Positions 27,443 to 36,104 of a stretch of DNA of 64,000 bases are shown one piece after another. The translations under genes were made by a program, and so were the position numbers. Origin of the DNA: an uncultured Paracoccaceae bacterium (GTDB lineage Bacteria; Pseudomonadota; Alphaproteobacteria; Rhodobacterales; Rhodobacteraceae); contig CANLND010000008.1 of NCBI GenBank assembly GCA_947492585.1, positions 62,001 to 126,000 of the forward strand, read 5' to 3'. Below the pieces are notes generated by a model that did no database searches, had not been told where the DNA came from, and saw nothing but the letters and a program-made list of their open reading frames with translations. Every line of letters starts with the position of its first letter. The stretch's first letter is position 1.

Positions 27443-28048
27443 ATGTCGAAACTCCTGCATATTTCCGCCTCTCCTCGCGGTGAAAAGTCAAAGTCGCGCG
27501 CGCTTGCTTTGACCCATATTGAAAAACGGGTTGCGGCCGACCCGACCGTGCACGTCGATACAATTGATCTGTGGAAGGAGCCGCTGCCGCAGTTTGACGG
27601 GGATTGGGCCGCCGCCAAGATGACCCTATTTGGGGAGGGCGAGATGACCGATGATTTGCAGGCCAACTGGGCCCATCTCACCGAAATCACCAACCGGTTC
27701 ATCGCTGCGGATCACTATGTGTTTAATGTGCCGATGTGGAATGGCGGCGTTCCCTACCGATTGAAGCAATACATCGACATCATCACTCAGCCGGGGCTGC
27801 TCTATGGGTTTACCCCAGAAGACGGGTACAGCGGTCTTTTGTCCGGCAAGACGGCAACCGTGATCGTTTCCAGCGCAGTCTGGGCCACCGGTGCGGATCC
27901 ACGCTTTGGGCGGGATTTTCATGCAAGCTATCTGGAATGGTGGCTGCATAAAATCGGCGTGACTGAGGCTGAATTCATCCGGTTTCAGCCCTCTATGTTG
28001 ACCACTGATCCCGCCGCGCAGTTCGAAGCTGCAAAAGCGCAGCTCTGA
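27443..28048 (+). CDS. azoR: FMN-dependent NAD(P)H azoreductase / quinone reductase
   Basis: The 201-residue flavodoxin-fold protein matches AzoR: LLHISASPRGEKSKSRAL binds FMN phosphate, FNVPMWNGGVPYRLKQYID is the hallmark central motif, and IDIITQPGLLYGFTPEDGYSGLL and ATVIVSSAVWATG follow. AzoR enzymes reduce quinones by two electrons and so protect against thiol-reactive quinone stress; azo dyes are a side substrate. The ATG at 27443 has AAAGGAAC upstream. It is the second gene of the LysR-linked row, and the position next to YceI and DJ-1 supports a quinone-detoxification reading. Confidence 0.92.
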   Translation: MSKLLHISASPRGEKSKSRALALTHIEKRVAADPTVHVDTIDLWKEPLPQFDGDWAAAKMTLFGEGEMTDDLQANWAHLTEITNRFIAADHYVFNVPMWNGGVPYRLKQYIDIITQPGLLYGFTPEDGYSGLLSGKTATVIVSSAVWATGADPRFGRDFHASYLEWWLHKIGVTEAEFIRFQPSMLTTDPAAQFEAAKAQL

Positions 28049-28198
28049 CCCATCCATCAGGCCATCAGGTGCGCTGCGTCAGCGATCCGGCGCAGCTCAC
28101 GCTCATTTCCACATCAAGAACACGGGGTTTTCATGCCAGTTCTCAGTCACCTTCCACGCTCAGCTCTTTTTTGCAGATCTTCGTCCCGTCTGGACCAC

Positions 28199-28885
28199 AT
28201 GCGGGTCGCCGTTCTTTGCCTTGCAACGCTTGCGGCGCTGTTTGTCGGCGCGCGGCCTTCGCTGGCCAAAGACACCACGCCACAGCGGATCGGTGTGATG
28301 TTGTTTGACGGCATTCTGACCAGCGACATTGTGGCCCCTCTCGAAGTTTTTGGCGTTGCCATCGAAAACGAGATTATCGCAGGCTATGAAATCATTACGA
28401 TCGCACCCGAAGCCGGTCTGATCACCACACATGAAGGGGTGACCCTACAGGCGGAGTTCGGGATCGCAGATGCGCCAGATTTGGACGTCCTCATCGTCGG
28501 AAGCCGTTACGATATGGATCCCATTTTAGAGGATAAGGACTTTATGGCATTTGTCACCGAACAGGCCGCACAGGCGGATTGGATCGCCAGCAATTGTTCG
28601 GGGGCTTATGTGCTTGCGGCGACGGGTTTGTTGAACGGTGTCACTGTCACCACCTATCCCGGTGGCGAGATCTGGCTGAAGTTGAACCACCCAAGGGTCA
28701 AGATCGACATCAACGCCACGGTTGTGGTGGATGACAACGTTGTGACCAGCAACGGATCGTTGGTGAGCTATGCCGCTGCCATCGAACTGCTTAAAAACAT
28801 CGTGGGCCCCGAGCAATCACAAGAGGTTGCGGACACTATTTATTATACCCGGTTGCTTGACCGGCATGGCCGTCCAAACGGCTGA
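28199..28885 (+). CDS. Exported DJ-1/PfpI-family protein
   Basis: The 228-residue protein begins with a hydrophobic signal peptide (MRVAVLCLATLAALFVGARPSLA) followed by a DJ-1/PfpI (class I glutamine amidotransferase-like) domain: IGVMLFDGILTSDIVAPLEVFG, DVLIVGSR, and the nucleophile elbow ASNCSGAYVLAATGLLNG with a conserved Cys. DJ-1 relatives act as chaperones, glyoxalases, or isonitrile hydratases, and most are cytosolic, so an exported one is unusual. An upstream in-frame ATG at 28133 would add 22 residues before the signal. It is the third gene of the LysR-linked row. Activity is unknown. Confidence 0.88.
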   Translation: MRVAVLCLATLAALFVGARPSLAKDTTPQRIGVMLFDGILTSDIVAPLEVFGVAIENEIIAGYEIITIAPEAGLITTHEGVTLQAEFGIADAPDLDVLIVGSRYDMDPILEDKDFMAFVTEQAAQADWIASNCSGAYVLAATGLLNGVTVTTYPGGEIWLKLNHPRVKIDINATVVVDDNVVTSNGSLVSYAAAIELLKNIVGPEQSQEVADTIYYTRLLDRHGRPNG

Positions 28886-28918
28886 CGCCTGTCAGGCTAT
28901 GCGGCACAGGAGGACGTT

Positions 28919-29377
28919 ATGACAAAAACGGTGCATCTGACCCATCCCTATTCCTATCCCGCGCGACAGGTGTGGGCGGTGGCGACAGATTTGGATCATC
29001 TGGAAACGGTCACCGCGGGGTTGCTGGCCTTTCGTGATCTGCCATCAGGCGCCATTTATCAGGGGCAGCACCTAACGGTTCAGGTCTCTCTATTCGGAAC
29101 GCTGCCGTATCAGCCGTATGAAATGACGGTCATCGAATTTGATCAGGACACTATGATGTTCCGTTCCAACGAAGTTGGGGCGGGCGTCAAATCCTGGCGT
29201 CATTCTCTGGACGTGATTGCCCAAGGGGAGGGGCACTGCCGTATTGAAGAACAGATCGAAATTGACGCCGGGGTCATGACGCCGATTTTTGCCGCATGGG
29301 CCCGGTTTATGTACCGCAAGCGGCATGCACCCCGCCTGCGGATTTTGGCGAACGATGCGGCCCCCGCAGGGGTTTGA
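28919..29377 (+). CDS. SRPBCC-fold protein
   Basis: The 152-residue cytoplasmic protein looks like a START/SRPBCC (polyketide cyclase-dehydrase) fold: HLTHPYSYPARQVWAVATDLDHLETV opens the helix-grip pattern, and the end helix follows WARFMYRKRHAPRLRIL. There is no signal peptide. Such proteins bind hydrophobic ligands. The ATG at 28919 follows GGAGGACGTT, a good ribosome site. It is the fourth gene of the LysR-linked row, 33 bp after the DJ-1 gene and 18 bp before the dioxygenase-like gene, so they are surely co-transcribed. Confidence 0.86.
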   Translation: MTKTVHLTHPYSYPARQVWAVATDLDHLETVTAGLLAFRDLPSGAIYQGQHLTVQVSLFGTLPYQPYEMTVIEFDQDTMMFRSNEVGAGVKSWRHSLDVIAQGEGHCRIEEQIEIDAGVMTPIFAAWARFMYRKRHAPRLRILANDAAPAGV

Positions 29378-29395
29378 ACACGAAAGGACATTGGA

Positions 29396-29746
29396 ATGTC
29401 GATCACGCACTCTTCTATCACCGGATTTCACGCCCATATTTACTTTGAGCCATCGTCCCTTGAGGTGGCGCGCACTTTATGTCGGCGCGCGGTTGAGCGG
29501 TTTGGTGTCGCCATGGGCCACGCCCATACCCGGCCTGTGGGTCCGCACCCGATGCCGTCGTGCCAGCTGGAGTGCAGCCCCGAGCAATTCGGGAGACTGC
29601 TGCCGTGGTTGATGGAAAACCGTGGGGATCTGAGCGTGTTTTGCCATGCGCAAAGCGGCGACCATCTGAACGATCACACCCGCAATACCTTTTGGCTGGG
29701 CGACGCGCAGTCGCTCAACCTGGAAATGTTTGGGGTATTCAGCTAA
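29396..29746 (+). CDS. DOPA 4,5-dioxygenase-family protein
   Basis: The 116-residue protein has the pattern of the small DOPA 4,5-dioxygenase family: GFHAHIYFEPSS carries the first His pair, MGHAHTRPVGPHPMPSCQL the second, and WLMENRGDLSVFCHAQSGDHLNDHT further histidines, suitable for a non-haem iron site. Family members are thought to cleave catechol rings extradiol, though bacterial ones are barely studied. It has GAAAGGACATTGGA just before its ATG and is the last of the LysR-linked row. The catalytic role is inferred from family. Confidence 0.88.
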   Translation: MSITHSSITGFHAHIYFEPSSLEVARTLCRRAVERFGVAMGHAHTRPVGPHPMPSCQLECSPEQFGRLLPWLMENRGDLSVFCHAQSGDHLNDHTRNTFWLGDAQSLNLEMFGVFS

Positions 29747-29817
29747 CGCCATCAGCAGGTGAACCGGGCGCGTTGATCGTGGTTCGCCTCTCATTTCGTG
29801 ATCAGCGCGGAGGGCTC

Positions 29818-30465
29818 TCACGCAAACGTGGCTTCAAACGTTTGCCGCAGGGCCACATCCACATCGTCCATTGTGACCGGCAGGCCAAGATCGACCAGAC
29901 TGGTGACGCCAAATTCGTTGATGCCACAAGGGACGATGCCGTTGAAATGTTCCAGATCGGGTTCGACGTTTATGGAAATGCCGTGAAAACTGACCCAACG
30001 GCGCAGGCGGATGCCGATGGCGGCGATCTTGTCTTCGGCGGGCTGTCCGGTCGCGGTTAACGGCTTGTCGGGGCGTTCCACCCAGACACCAACACGGCCG
30101 TCGCGGATGGCGCCGGTGACGTTGAACTGGTCCAGTGCTGCGATCACCCAATGTTCCAGCTGCTGGACAAATTTGCGCACGTCTTTGCCGCGTTTTCCCA
30201 CATCCAGCATCACATAGACCACCCGCTGGCCGGGACCGTGATAAGTATACTGGCCGCCGCGCGCGCTGTCATAAACGGGAAACCGGTCCGGGTCGCGCAG
30301 ATCGTCGCGTTTGGCGGAGGTGCCCGCGGTATATAGTGGCGGGTGTTCTACCAGCCAGATGCATTCGTCAGCCTCACCCGCAGCAATGGCGGCGACGCGC
30401 GCTTCCATAAAGGCAACAGCCTGATTGTAGGGCACTGGGGTGTCGGCTGTGATCCAGTCTACCAA
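29818..30465 (-). CDS. lipB: Octanoyltransferase (TTG start)
   Basis: LipB moves octanoyl from acyl-carrier protein to lipoyl domains, the first step of lipoate synthesis. The core is clear: [58 protein letters not shown] with the catalytic Lys, and [18 protein letters not shown] with the catalytic Cys. The ORF is open to 30750, but the best start is the TTG at 30465: AGGAGA lies 8 nt upstream and the product is then 215 residues, the family's normal length, beginning [15 protein letters not shown]. It is convergent with the DOPA-dioxygenase-like gene and divergent from the peptidoglycan-binding gene. Confidence 0.95.
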   Translation of the reverse strand: MVDWITADTPVPYNQAVAFMEARVAAIAAGEADECIWLVEHPPLYTAGTSAKRDDLRDPDRFPVYDSARGGQYTYHGPGQRVVYVMLDVGKRGKDVRKFVQQLEHWVIAALDQFNVTGAIRDGRVGVWVERPDKPLTATGQPAEDKIAAIGIRLRRWVSFHGISINVEPDLEHFNGIVPCGINEFGVTSLVDLGLPVTMDDVDVALRQTFEATFA

Positions 30466-30604
30466 GGGGCGAATCTCCTGTGTGACAAGGCGCTGGTGGA
30501 ACAATGTCGGACGAAACGTGAATGCGCCAGACTCGTCAGACCATGGGCTGATGGGGTACTCTGATTCCGTGTTTGTTGTTAACCCGTGCATAAAGGGCTG
30601 TCTC

Positions 30605-32239
30605 ATGACTTCCAAGTTTGTAAAATCCGCAATGGTCGCGTCGTTGTTTTCCACCGCCTCTATGGCCCCGGCTTTGGCCGACAATCTGGGGGCCGCGTTG
30701 GTGGGAGGGATCATCGGCGGCGTCATCGTGAATGAAGCCACCAAAAACAAAAACCGACAGCAACGCCAGCAGCGGCACGTGGTGCAAAAGCGCAGCTATA
30801 GCAACCCTGCGCGCGCCGCCAATCGGCAGACCCAGGCGGCGCTGAATTATTTTGGGTTTCAGGCGGGCACGCCGGACGGGGTGATGGGGCGGCGCTCGCG
30901 TGCAGCGGTGGCGCAATATCAAACCTATTTGGGCTTTCCCGGCACCGGTCAGCTGACGCCCTATGAACGGGATTTTCTGGTCTCTTCTTACAGTCGCGCA
31001 CAGATTGGCGGCCCACAGGTGGCACAGGCGCTGCACGGGCCACAGGGTCTGCGCAAGGTGCTGATTGTCTGGCGCGACGAAGCCACCGGGGGCCGGGTGG
31101 GCAGCGGCAGCTATGCGGGTTTGCCGATTGAGGTCAGCGCCGCTGTGGATGAAATCGCCGCCAGTGCCGACCCCACTGCGGAGCAGCTGTTGCAGCGGTC
31201 CGGGTTCATGCAGCTGGCAGATCTGAACGGCGATGGTAAAAATGATTACATGATTGATACATCGGTCTCCGGCTCCTCGTTCTGGTGCGGGGCGTCCCAT
31301 TGTTCGGTGATGGTCTTTGCGTCGACGCCGCAGGGCTATCAGCGCAATGATTTTCTGGCGCGCGGCGCAACGACCGCAGACTTTTCCTGCCATCAGGGCA
31401 CCTGCCGCATGTCCACATCCGAAACCGAGCTGGCCACGACACCCGCCCCTGCGCCCCTCGCCCCGCAGGACACACCCGTGCGTGCCTCTACTGCTCCCGC
31501 GACCGGGCAGGATGGCGGCGGCTTACAGCTGTTCCAAGTGCCCGGAACCAAGCATCAGCGCAGTTCGTTGGCCAGTCACTGCTCCAAGGTCAGCCTGCTG
31601 ACCAGCTCAAACGGGGGCTATACCACCGTTGCCACAATGACGGATCCTGAACTGACGTTGGGAGAGCAATTCTGCCTGGCGCGGTCTTATGCGATCAGTT
31701 CCGGCGAGACATTGGTGGCCGCATTGCAAGGTGTCAGCCCGCAGCAGGTGGATCAGCAGTGTGACAGTTTTGGCCCTGTCGTGGCGCCCTATTTGGCGCA
31801 GCTGGGCACGTCCTCAAGTGGGGCATTGATGGGCGACGTGCAGAAGTTCATTTTGACCTCAAACATGTCGATTGAGCAGTTAGAGGCCACCGCGGGGATC
31901 TGCCTGTTCTCGGGGTACCGCCGCGACAATATGGAGGTGGCGCTTGGCGCGGCTTTGATCATGACAGGTCTGGGTAAACGCCCCTATGCTGAGCTGATTG
32001 GCCACCATCTGGCGCTTGGCTTTGGTGCTGCAACTGCAACATCACAGGCGCAGGATTGGTACGCCACGGCGGTCTTGGCTCTGGAAAACGGCGCCGAGCC
32101 CGCATTTGCGCCGGGCCAGCCCGAGCGTGTCGCCCTAATCAAAGCCGCCTCTGCGGGACTGGGCGGCCAGACACTGGCACAACCTGTCCCGGCATCGGCC
32201 ACCGCTGCACAGCTGCCAACCTTTGGGTTTTCGGACTAG
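30605..32239 (+). CDS. Secreted peptidoglycan-binding-domain protein
   Basis: The 544-residue protein has a signal peptide (residues 1-25, ending APALA), a short Gly/Ile-rich hydrophobic segment ([16 protein letters not shown]), a basic Gln/Arg-rich stretch, and a PG_binding_1 domain (about residues 65-130; [28 protein letters not shown]). The region after that contains a [13 protein letters not shown] segment like a calcium-binding or VCBS-type loop, with several cysteines ([19 protein letters not shown]), and an uncharacterised C-terminal half. The start at 30605 is set by the signal peptide; the ORF is open earlier but overlaps lipB. It is a periplasmic wall-associated protein of unknown function. 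Confidence 0.88.
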   Translation: MTSKFVKSAMVASLFSTASMAPALADNLGAALVGGIIGGVIVNEATKNKNRQQRQQRHVVQKRSYSNPARAANRQTQAALNYFGFQAGTPDGVMGRRSRAAVAQYQTYLGFPGTGQLTPYERDFLVSSYSRAQIGGPQVAQALHGPQGLRKVLIVWRDEATGGRVGSGSYAGLPIEVSAAVDEIAASADPTAEQLLQRSGFMQLADLNGDGKNDYMIDTSVSGSSFWCGASHCSVMVFASTPQGYQRNDFLARGATTADFSCHQGTCRMSTSETELATTPAPAPLAPQDTPVRASTAPATGQDGGGLQLFQVPGTKHQRSSLASHCSKVSLLTSSNGGYTTVATMTDPELTLGEQFCLARSYAISSGETLVAALQGVSPQQVDQQCDSFGPVVAPYLAQLGTSSSGALMGDVQKFILTSNMSIEQLEATAGICLFSGYRRDNMEVALGAALIMTGLGKRPYAELIGHHLALGFGAATATSQAQDWYATAVLALENGAEPAFAPGQPERVALIKAASAGLGGQTLAQPVPASATAAQLPTFGFSD

Positions 32240-32401
32240 GCGAGGCAGGTAATTCTGTCCAAACCTCAACAGGTTAACAGCAAGGGGCAGCGGGCTGCGC
32301 CCCTTGCGTGATGACGGGGACAAAAAGCGCTGAAAAACTATTTTCGCTCTTCACATCACATCGACGCTGGTCTATACGCGCCCCACCAAGTCAATGACAG
32401 T

Positions 32402-32488
32402 GCGGTCGTGGCGGAATTGGTAGACGCGCAGCGTTGAGGTCGCTGTGGGGTAACACCCGTGGAAGTTCGAGTCTTCTCGACCGCACCA
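32402..32488 (+). tRNA. tRNA-Leu(GAG)
   Basis: The acceptor arms GCGGTCG and CGACCGC pair, followed by ACCA, so the CCA end is encoded. The anticodon stem is CAGCG/CGCTG with loop TTGAGGT, giving anticodon GAG (decodes CUU/CUC). A long variable arm and the TTCGAGT T-loop fit class II tRNA-Leu. A possible promoter TTCACA-N17-TATACG lies at about 32349-32377. There is no sign of an integrated element at its 3' end. Confidence 0.97.
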
Positions 32489-32885
32489 TTTTTCCTGAAA
32501 AAAGTCGATATATTACAACGATATATATGCCGTTTCGGGTTTTTGGTTCGTCTTTCCGTCCACGTTTAAGTGCCTGAAGCTGCGACTTTGGTCCTCGCGT
32601 TGGCGATTAGCTTGCTTGTCGGTCTCTAGGGTGCCCTGCGCGCTTGTTCTGGGCGCCTTTTGTAAACTTGGGTCCTCCCAAAGCGTAAACACATGCGGGT
32701 AACGCGTGAGCTCGCGGATCTTCTCGTGATGGCATTATGTTACGGATATGGCCGGGGGCCAGCCAGACAGCGCTTGTGCTTTGTCCATGCAACCGGACGC
32801 GACACTGTGCATCACCAATTGCCCCCCGTCCCCCCATCCGCTATCACATCTGCCAAACTTCTATCCCCATCACGGAGCTCCTCTC
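32489..32885. other. Intergenic region between tRNA-Leu and ettA
   Basis: About 400 bp without a credible gene. It opens with an AT-rich patch (TTTTTCCTGAAAAAAG and GATATATTACAACGATATATAT) that may end the tRNA transcript, and should contain the ettA promoter and leader. No repeat or integrase remnant was seen. Confidence 0.5.
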
Positions 32886-34553
32886 ATGGCCGCTTATCAA
32901 TATGTCTACCACATGGAAGGGGTCTCAAAGACCTATCCTGGTGGAAAAAAATGCTTTGAAAATATCCACTTGTCCTTTTTGCCGGGCGTGAAAATCGGTG
33001 TTGTTGGCGTCAACGGTGCCGGTAAATCAACCCTGATGAAAATCATGGCGGGCATGGACAAGGACTTCACCGGTGAAGCCTGGTCTGCCGAAGGGGCCAA
33101 AGTTGGCTATCTGCCGCAGGAGCCAAAACTGGACGAGAGCCTTTCGGTGCGTGAAAATGTCATGCTGGGGGTGGCTGAGAAAAAAGCCAAAGTGGATCGT
33201 TTCAACCAGATCGCGGTTGAAATGGCGGAAAACTACACCGATGAGCTGATGGAAGAGATGACCACGCTCCAAGACGCCATCGATTCCGAAAACCTGTGGG
33301 ATCTGGACAGTCAGATCGACGTTTCTATGGAAGCCCTGCGCTGCCCCCCGGATGACGCCGATATTGCCAATCTGTCTGGGGGTGAAAAACGTCGTGTGGC
33401 CCTGTGCAAGCTGCTGTTGGAAGCGCCTGACATGCTGCTGCTTGACGAACCGACCAACCACTTGGACGCTGAAACCATCGCCTGGCTGCAACAGCACCTG
33501 ATCGATTACAAAGGCACCATCCTTTGCGTCACCCACGACCGCTATTTCCTGGATGACATCACCGGCTGGATCCTTGAACTCGACCGTGGTCGTGGCATCC
33601 CCTATGAGGGCAACTATTCTGCCTGGCTGGAACAAAAAGCCAAGCGTCTGGAGCAGGAAGCGCGCGAAGACAAATCTCGTCAGAAAACGCTGGAGCGTGA
33701 ATTGGAGTGGATGCGTCAGGGGGCCAAGGCCCGTCAGGCGAAATCCAAAGCCCGGATCAACGCCTATAACGATCTGGCTGGTCAGTCCGAGCGTGAAAAG
33801 CTGGCGCATGCCCAGATCGTCATCCCCAATGGCCCGCGTTTGGGCAGCAAGGTGATCGACGTTGAAGGCATCTCCAAACACTACGGTGACAAACAGCTGG
33901 TCGAAGGCCTGTCCTTTGATCTGCCCCCCGGCGGTATTGTGGGGGTCATCGGCCCCAACGGCGCGGGTAAATCCACCCTGTTTCGTATGCTGACCGGTCA
34001 GGAGCAGCCTGATGAGGGCGCGGTGACCTATGGCGACACTGTGAAATTGTCTTATGTGGACCAGTCGCGCGACGATCTGGATGACAATGAAACCGTCTGG
34101 GAAAGCATCTCTGGTGGTGCTGAGATCATCGAACTGGGCGATGCGCAGGTGAACTCTCGCGCCTATTGCTCTTCGTTCAACTTCAAAGGCGGCGATCAGC
34201 AAAAACCGCTCAAACTTCTGTCCGGTGGTGAGCGCAACCGCGTGCACATGGCACGTCTGTTGAAAGAGGGCGGCAACGTGCTGCTGCTCGATGAACCGAC
34301 CAACGATCTGGACGTGGAAACCCTGCGGGCCCTCGAAGACGCGCTGGTGGATTTCGCGGGCTGCGCGGTTGTCATTTCGCACGATCGCTTCTTCCTGGAC
34401 CGGATCTGCACCCACATTCTGGCCTTTGAGGGCGATGCGCATGTGGAGTGGTTTGAAGGTAACTTTGAAGACTACGAAGAAGACAAAAAACGCCGCCTTG
34501 GCCCGGACGCCTTGGAGCCCAAGCGTCTGAAACACAAAAAGTTTGCGCGGTAA
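32886..34553 (+). CDS. ettA: Energy-dependent translational throttle protein EttA
   Basis: The 555-residue ABC-F ATPase has two nucleotide-binding domains: Walker A GVNGAGKSTLMKI and signature NLSGGEKRRVAL with Walker B MLLLDEPTNHLD in the first, and GPNGAGKSTLFRM, LLSGGERNRVHM and VLLLDEPTNDLD in the second. The inter-domain arm (EWMRQGAKARQAKSKARINAYNDL) and the C-terminal KRLGPDALEPKRLKHKKFAR tail are those of EttA, which binds the ribosomal E site and gates the first peptide bond according to the ATP/ADP ratio. The ATG at 32886 begins MAAYQYVYHMEGVSK. It ends at a strong terminator. Confidence 0.97.
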   Translation: MAAYQYVYHMEGVSKTYPGGKKCFENIHLSFLPGVKIGVVGVNGAGKSTLMKIMAGMDKDFTGEAWSAEGAKVGYLPQEPKLDESLSVRENVMLGVAEKKAKVDRFNQIAVEMAENYTDELMEEMTTLQDAIDSENLWDLDSQIDVSMEALRCPPDDADIANLSGGEKRRVALCKLLLEAPDMLLLDEPTNHLDAETIAWLQQHLIDYKGTILCVTHDRYFLDDITGWILELDRGRGIPYEGNYSAWLEQKAKRLEQEAREDKSRQKTLERELEWMRQGAKARQAKSKARINAYNDLAGQSEREKLAHAQIVIPNGPRLGSKVIDVEGISKHYGDKQLVEGLSFDLPPGGIVGVIGPNGAGKSTLFRMLTGQEQPDEGAVTYGDTVKLSYVDQSRDDLDDNETVWESISGGAEIIELGDAQVNSRAYCSSFNFKGGDQQKPLKLLSGGERNRVHMARLLKEGGNVLLLDEPTNDLDVETLRALEDALVDFAGCAVVISHDRFFLDRICTHILAFEGDAHVEWFEGNFEDYEEDKKRRLGPDALEPKRLKHKKFAR

Positions 34554-34561
34554 TCTTAATC

Positions 34562-34590
34562 TGCCCGGCCCTACGGCCGGGCATTTTTTT
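34562..34590 (+). terminator. Rho-independent terminator after ettA
   Basis: TGCCCGGCC pairs with GGCCGGGCA around CTAC and is followed by seven T residues. Confidence 0.95.
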
Positions 34591-34900
34591 GACAGGTCGT
34601 AGGGCGGGAACGAAACAGAACCCCAATTGGCATAACCGACATTTTGGTTCCAGTTGGTGTCCTGCACTCATCACGACGTGATGTCGCAAGAACCATGCAC
34701 GACGAACGGCAAACTGATAACTGATTGGGCGCAATGCGAAGGTGTTGAGCGCGTGGATATCATACGCGCTGCCTTTGAAGTCATTTGATCGTTGCGTGTA
34801 AAGATTGCGCATTTCACGACGGCCCGGCACCGGTCGGGGCCACGTTTCCAATCTCGCGCGCGGGCCAAACACCAACACGGCTCAGACCGAACAGCTGTAT
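34591..34900. other. Stretch without a recognised gene between ettA and the RsmJ-like gene
   Basis: About 310 bp with no convincing ORF or repeat. The base composition looks somewhat less GC-rich than the neighbouring genes. Confidence 0.4.
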
Positions 34901-35542
34901 TCAGCCCAACATAAAGACATCATACCGCGTTGTTTTTCCGCGAATTTGATGGGTGCAGGCCCTCACGCCTTCAATTGGGTCGGCTTTCGCGGGCCATTTC
35001 AGCACAACCCGTTTTTGCGCATGTTCAAGCGCCACGCGCACCAGATCCGCCGCATCCTCATCAGTGCCAACGATCTCACGAACTTGACGGAGATCTTGCT
35101 TCACCAGCGCTGATTTTTTTCTCTCTGGATGCATTGGGTCAATCAAAATGGCGTCGCAGTTCAGTTTGGGGATCAAATCTTTGGCGTCGCCCTTTAACAG
35201 CGTCATACGGTCCATAATCTCACGAAACGCTCCGCCCTCTTGCGCCGCGCGCTCCATCCCATCGGCCAGCAACGCATGCATTTTCTCGGATCTCTCGATC
35301 AGTGTCACCTGCGCGCCCAACGAGGCCAAAAGAAAGGAATCGCGCCCCAATCCAGCTGTTGCATCAATGATCGTTGGCGTTTTGCCAGACCGTAGCCCCA
35401 TGGCTTTTGCAATGTCTTGACCGCGGCCGCCTCCGAAACGAAGACGATGCCCCACGGCCCCTTCGACAAAATCAACCCGTAGTTCTGACGCCGCCCGTTT
35501 CAAAATCCGCTCATGTCCCGTTTCTAAAGAGCACCAATGCAT
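34901..35542 (-). CDS. RsmJ-like 16S rRNA methyltransferase, short N-terminus
   Basis: The 213-residue protein matches the RsmJ family, which methylates G1516 of 16S rRNA. The family core is seen from VDFVEGAVGHRLRFGGGRG on, with the SAM-binding TIIDATAGLGRDSFLLASLGAQV, the ILIDPMHPERKKSALVKQDLR segment and a final KGTTRYDVFML-like end (KTTRYDVFMLG). The N-terminal region of about 45 residues present in E. coli RsmJ is largely absent, and the ORF runs open upstream to 35689 without a match. It sits next to a stretch without genes. RsmJ is best known in gammaproteobacteria, so gene transfer is possible. It may be shortened or intact. Confidence 0.8.
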   Translation of the reverse strand: MHWCSLETGHERILKRAASELRVDFVEGAVGHRLRFGGGRGQDIAKAMGLRSGKTPTIIDATAGLGRDSFLLASLGAQVTLIERSEKMHALLADGMERAAQEGGAFREIMDRMTLLKGDAKDLIPKLNCDAILIDPMHPERKKSALVKQDLRQVREIVGTDEDAADLVRVALEHAQKRVVLKWPAKADPIEGVRACTHQIRGKTTRYDVFMLG

Positions 35543-36104
35543 ATGCTCTGAAATCTGTACTGCGTTTCTGTATTTGCCACAGCCCCCAATTTCAAAGGCA
35601 AAACGCAGGGCGTGCTGACAAAATGCGACGTGATGAACGGATTGGACCCGTTGCGAGAGTATGTCAGCGCTTTGAGGGTATTGGCGCTAAGTGCAAGCAT
35701 GCGCACGTAATTTTGGCCCGGTGTGCTATCGGGGGCGGTCTCAAACGGGAGGGGATCTTCCGTCGCGATCCGCGCGCCAGAGATTCTCGTGACTGAGCGG
35801 TGCAATATCCCGGTGTGCGCCCCATGGCCGCGCCTGAGGCGTTCGTGGGAAAACTGGGATTGCTAATATCGCGTGAAGAATTAGATCCGGGCATGCCTGC
35901 CGCCACCGCGTCGCACAGAGTAACCCGGCGCCCCGCACTAGCACTTGGCGTGGCTCTGGTAGGCTGCGCGGGAGCAATTTGGGCACGCCAATGGGACACC
36001 GCATTGAACACACGGGGCAGGGCGACGGGCGGCGCTGTTTTACAACCGCTCAGATGCGAAATGTGGAAGTGATCACGTAATATGCGCAGGGCGCCGTTTC
36101 TTTA
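35543..36104. other. Gene-poor stretch of about 560 bp
   Basis: Several short ORFs exist on both strands (for example 35524-35805 minus and 35800-36072 plus), but none is recognisable, none has a clear ribosome site, and they overlap one another. It could hold a decayed gene or the 5' portion of the RsmJ-like gene after a frameshift. Confidence 0.4.

Noticed and set aside
32402-32885. tRNA-Leu as an integration site for a mobile element
   Set aside because: No integrase, direct repeat of the tRNA 3' end, or foreign gene block follows it.
35800-36072. 90-residue ORF in the gene-poor stretch
   Set aside because: Overlaps an opposite-strand ORF and has no ribosome site or known motif.
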